From Sitta carolinensis (lineage: Eukaryota > Chordata > Aves > Passeriformes > Sittidae): a stretch of 64,000 nucleotides of DNA. Every line of letters begins with the position of its first letter. Within the stretch, counting starts at the first letter, position 1. The stretch is taken from assembly GCA_032173965.1 (NCBI GenBank), contig CM063283.1, positions 81,780,743 through 81,844,742 of the forward strand, written 5' to 3'. Shown here piece after piece: positions 62,412-64,000 of the stretch. Position numbers and translations under genes: made by a program. A model generated the notes under the pieces. That model was not told the origin of the DNA and searched no databases. It was given only the letters and a program-made list of their open reading frames with translations.

Positions 62412-63407
62412 AGCGTTCATGATTATGGTCAGTCAAATGTTGCTCTCTCTGTGTCCAGTATTTTAATTAGAATAATCAGAAAGCTTTACCAACCAGTCCC
62501 ACATGGACTCAGTGTGCTTTACCAGATTAGCTAGGTAGGGTGCAGAAAACGCCCAGGACTCAGTTAACAAAAATGTTTCCTCTTTGACAAGTGAGGGAAC
62601 TGAAACACAGGAAAACGTACCCGTTCAGACTACAGTGCAGACAATCCAGCATCTGAATCCTTGTCCACAGCTGTAGCCACCAGATATATTGCAGAATGCT
62701 TCTTTTTAGCATTACTCTTTCAGAGATTAATATTTCTTACAATCATCAAGACAAAGGACAAAGGTTGCCATAAGGCTGCAATATTCTGTACAGGAAGTAG
62801 TATCTACAGAAAGAACACTTGCATCAAATCTAACACACACAGCAGGGACCATTTATCTTGGCACATTGCCCATTGAAGCCATTGCTTCCTCCTTTTCCTT
62901 TTTCTTCTTCTGGAAGTAAGTGACAAATTTCAAACCATAAGAACATCTTAACTTTGTAAGCAGATAACAGGAAATATGACTATGAATGAACCTGCTCTGA
63001 GGATTAGCTGAGGTGAATGCCCGTTGAAAATGCATAAAGGTTTCAAATGTTACTCATGTCACTAAGGGGATGCTGCATATTCATTAAGGTATCACAAGGA
63101 GCTCATTTCATATTAATGGAGAGGTCATACATCCTTCCAGAGGAATTCCACTGCAGAGCTGCACAAATCAACGTGCTATTATTTTAAGTGTTACCAATTT
63201 AAACTTCTCTAAATTCACTGAACAGTCTGAATTTGCAAAATGATTTAGTCACTAGAAAAAATGTTAGTGACTCTTTTTCATCTTGGAGAGGTATAAAAGA
63301 AATGTAGTGAGTTTTTTTATATATTGAAACTCAATTCAAACTGCACATCAGGTGCTCCCTTTTAGTGTTCAGGAAATCTGTAGACATTATTTAACATACA
63401 GACACAG

Positions 63408-63410
<3 letters not shown>
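62412..63410. other. Unassigned DNA; octamer-like motifs at 63070-63120
   Basis: No exon found. ATGCTGCATATTCATTAAGG and CATTTCATATTAATGGAG (63069-63121) hold two POU/homeodomain-like sites within 50 bases in otherwise unique sequence, which might mark a regulatory element. Confidence 0.4.

Positions 63411-63440
<30 letters not shown>
63411..63440. repeat. (CA)15 microsatellite
   Basis: Fifteen uninterrupted CA units, followed by TGTATGTGG. Confidence 0.97.
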
Positions 63441-63444
<4 letters not shown>

Positions 63445-64000
63445 TGTGGTATCAGGGTTCTAAGACCACTTAACTGAAATACTGATTGTTTAAAAGTTGG
63501 AGTTTTGTACAAAGTTCAGTTTTCTAATGCTTTTAATGTTTACACAAGTTCCATTGTTCTCTTGTGACAGAAACCACCAAAAGCTTCACAGATATGTACC
63601 ATATAAGGATCTTTAATGCTTAATATATTGATATTTTCAAAATATATAATTATTCAGTTCATACAAATTTGCTTTCAGGTGTTACATAATTTCTTGCCTC
63701 TGTTTTTACATGTTAGGATAATGAAACAGAGCTGACAACAACACAGATATAAATCTTTCTCCCCTTTGCAGGACAAAAGTACCCCAGCGTTTTATGTTAC
63801 TGAAATGTATATTCAATGGAGCTGACTGGAAAGTACTCAGGCAGGTGAGGTGCTATAAGAAATTGCATTTAATTGAACCAGCAGTGCTTTGCATTAGAGT
63901 AAGAGCCCAGAGGTTCATTCTGGTAACTGTGAAAGGTGTCCATGCATCCACACAGGTGGGAACACACATTTGTTTCTGTCCACAGTTTGCCAGGGCAGCA
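63441..64000. other. Unassigned DNA to window end
   Basis: No feature recognised. TTTGCAGGACAAAAGTAC near 63765-63782 has an acceptor-like CAG, but the reading frames after it close quickly. Confidence 0.45.

Noticed and set aside
1..64000. CRISPR arrays, bacterial operons, tRNA and rRNA genes
   Set aside because: No spaced direct repeats, Shine-Dalgarno-linked genes, tRNA A/B boxes with a cloverleaf, or rRNA sequence seen. Content is avian nuclear DNA.
1..64000. Internal retroviral genes (gag, pol, env)
   Set aside because: All LTRs found appear solo: none has a partner of the same family in the same orientation at a proviral distance, and no frame shows polymerase motifs.

Overview
The window is vertebrate nuclear DNA, almost certainly from a bird and probably a songbird. 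The evidence is the repeat content. Several chicken-repeat-1 (CR1) LINE fragments are present, some keeping the avian 3' end with ATTCTATG-like octamers. There are also ERVL-type LTRs of families I know from bird genomes: one pair opens TGTTGTGG on the + strand and closes CCAGGRCA, another is long and opens TGTC and closes GACA. Base composition is A+T-rich, with long introns or intergenic DNA and no prokaryotic features. All identifications are from memory of the families; nothing was searched.

There is no gene I can name. The only stretch with the make-up of an exon is 57984-58375: an acceptor-like site, 130 open codons, a stop, and an AATAAA 120 bases downstream. The rest reads as gene desert or long intron, and no ORF is convincing.

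Layout: 1-7.1 kb is unique A+T-rich DNA with a degraded antisense LTR (1880-2445). At 7.1-7.83 kb an antisense CR1 is split by a 453-bp solo LTR. The stretch 8-18 kb is mostly unique, with a CR1 3' end (12930-13068) and an internally deleted LTR with a perfect duplication (15145-15516). CR1 pieces follow at 18.2 and 33.9 kb. A 1.7-kb antisense solo LTR (26216-27918), with a perfect TACAG duplication and an internal 39-bp minisatellite, makes the G+C-rich island at 27.2-27.8 kb. A related 1.39-kb LTR lies in the opposite orientation at 53755-55143. Simple repeats include an ATTTT tract, a 29-unit ATT tract, a 42-base A run and CA/TG tracts.

The block 46.4-47.7 kb is G+C-rich. It ends in a truncated CR1 joined to a very dense CpG cluster that I cannot assign to a repeat. 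The last 14 kb has several stretches that look like conserved regulatory DNA (homeodomain, SOX and octamer-like motifs). That is an impression and needs alignment to other birds.

No new system was found. The points most worth a second look are the exon candidate at 58 kb, the CpG cluster at 47.5 kb and the minisatellite-bearing LTR.
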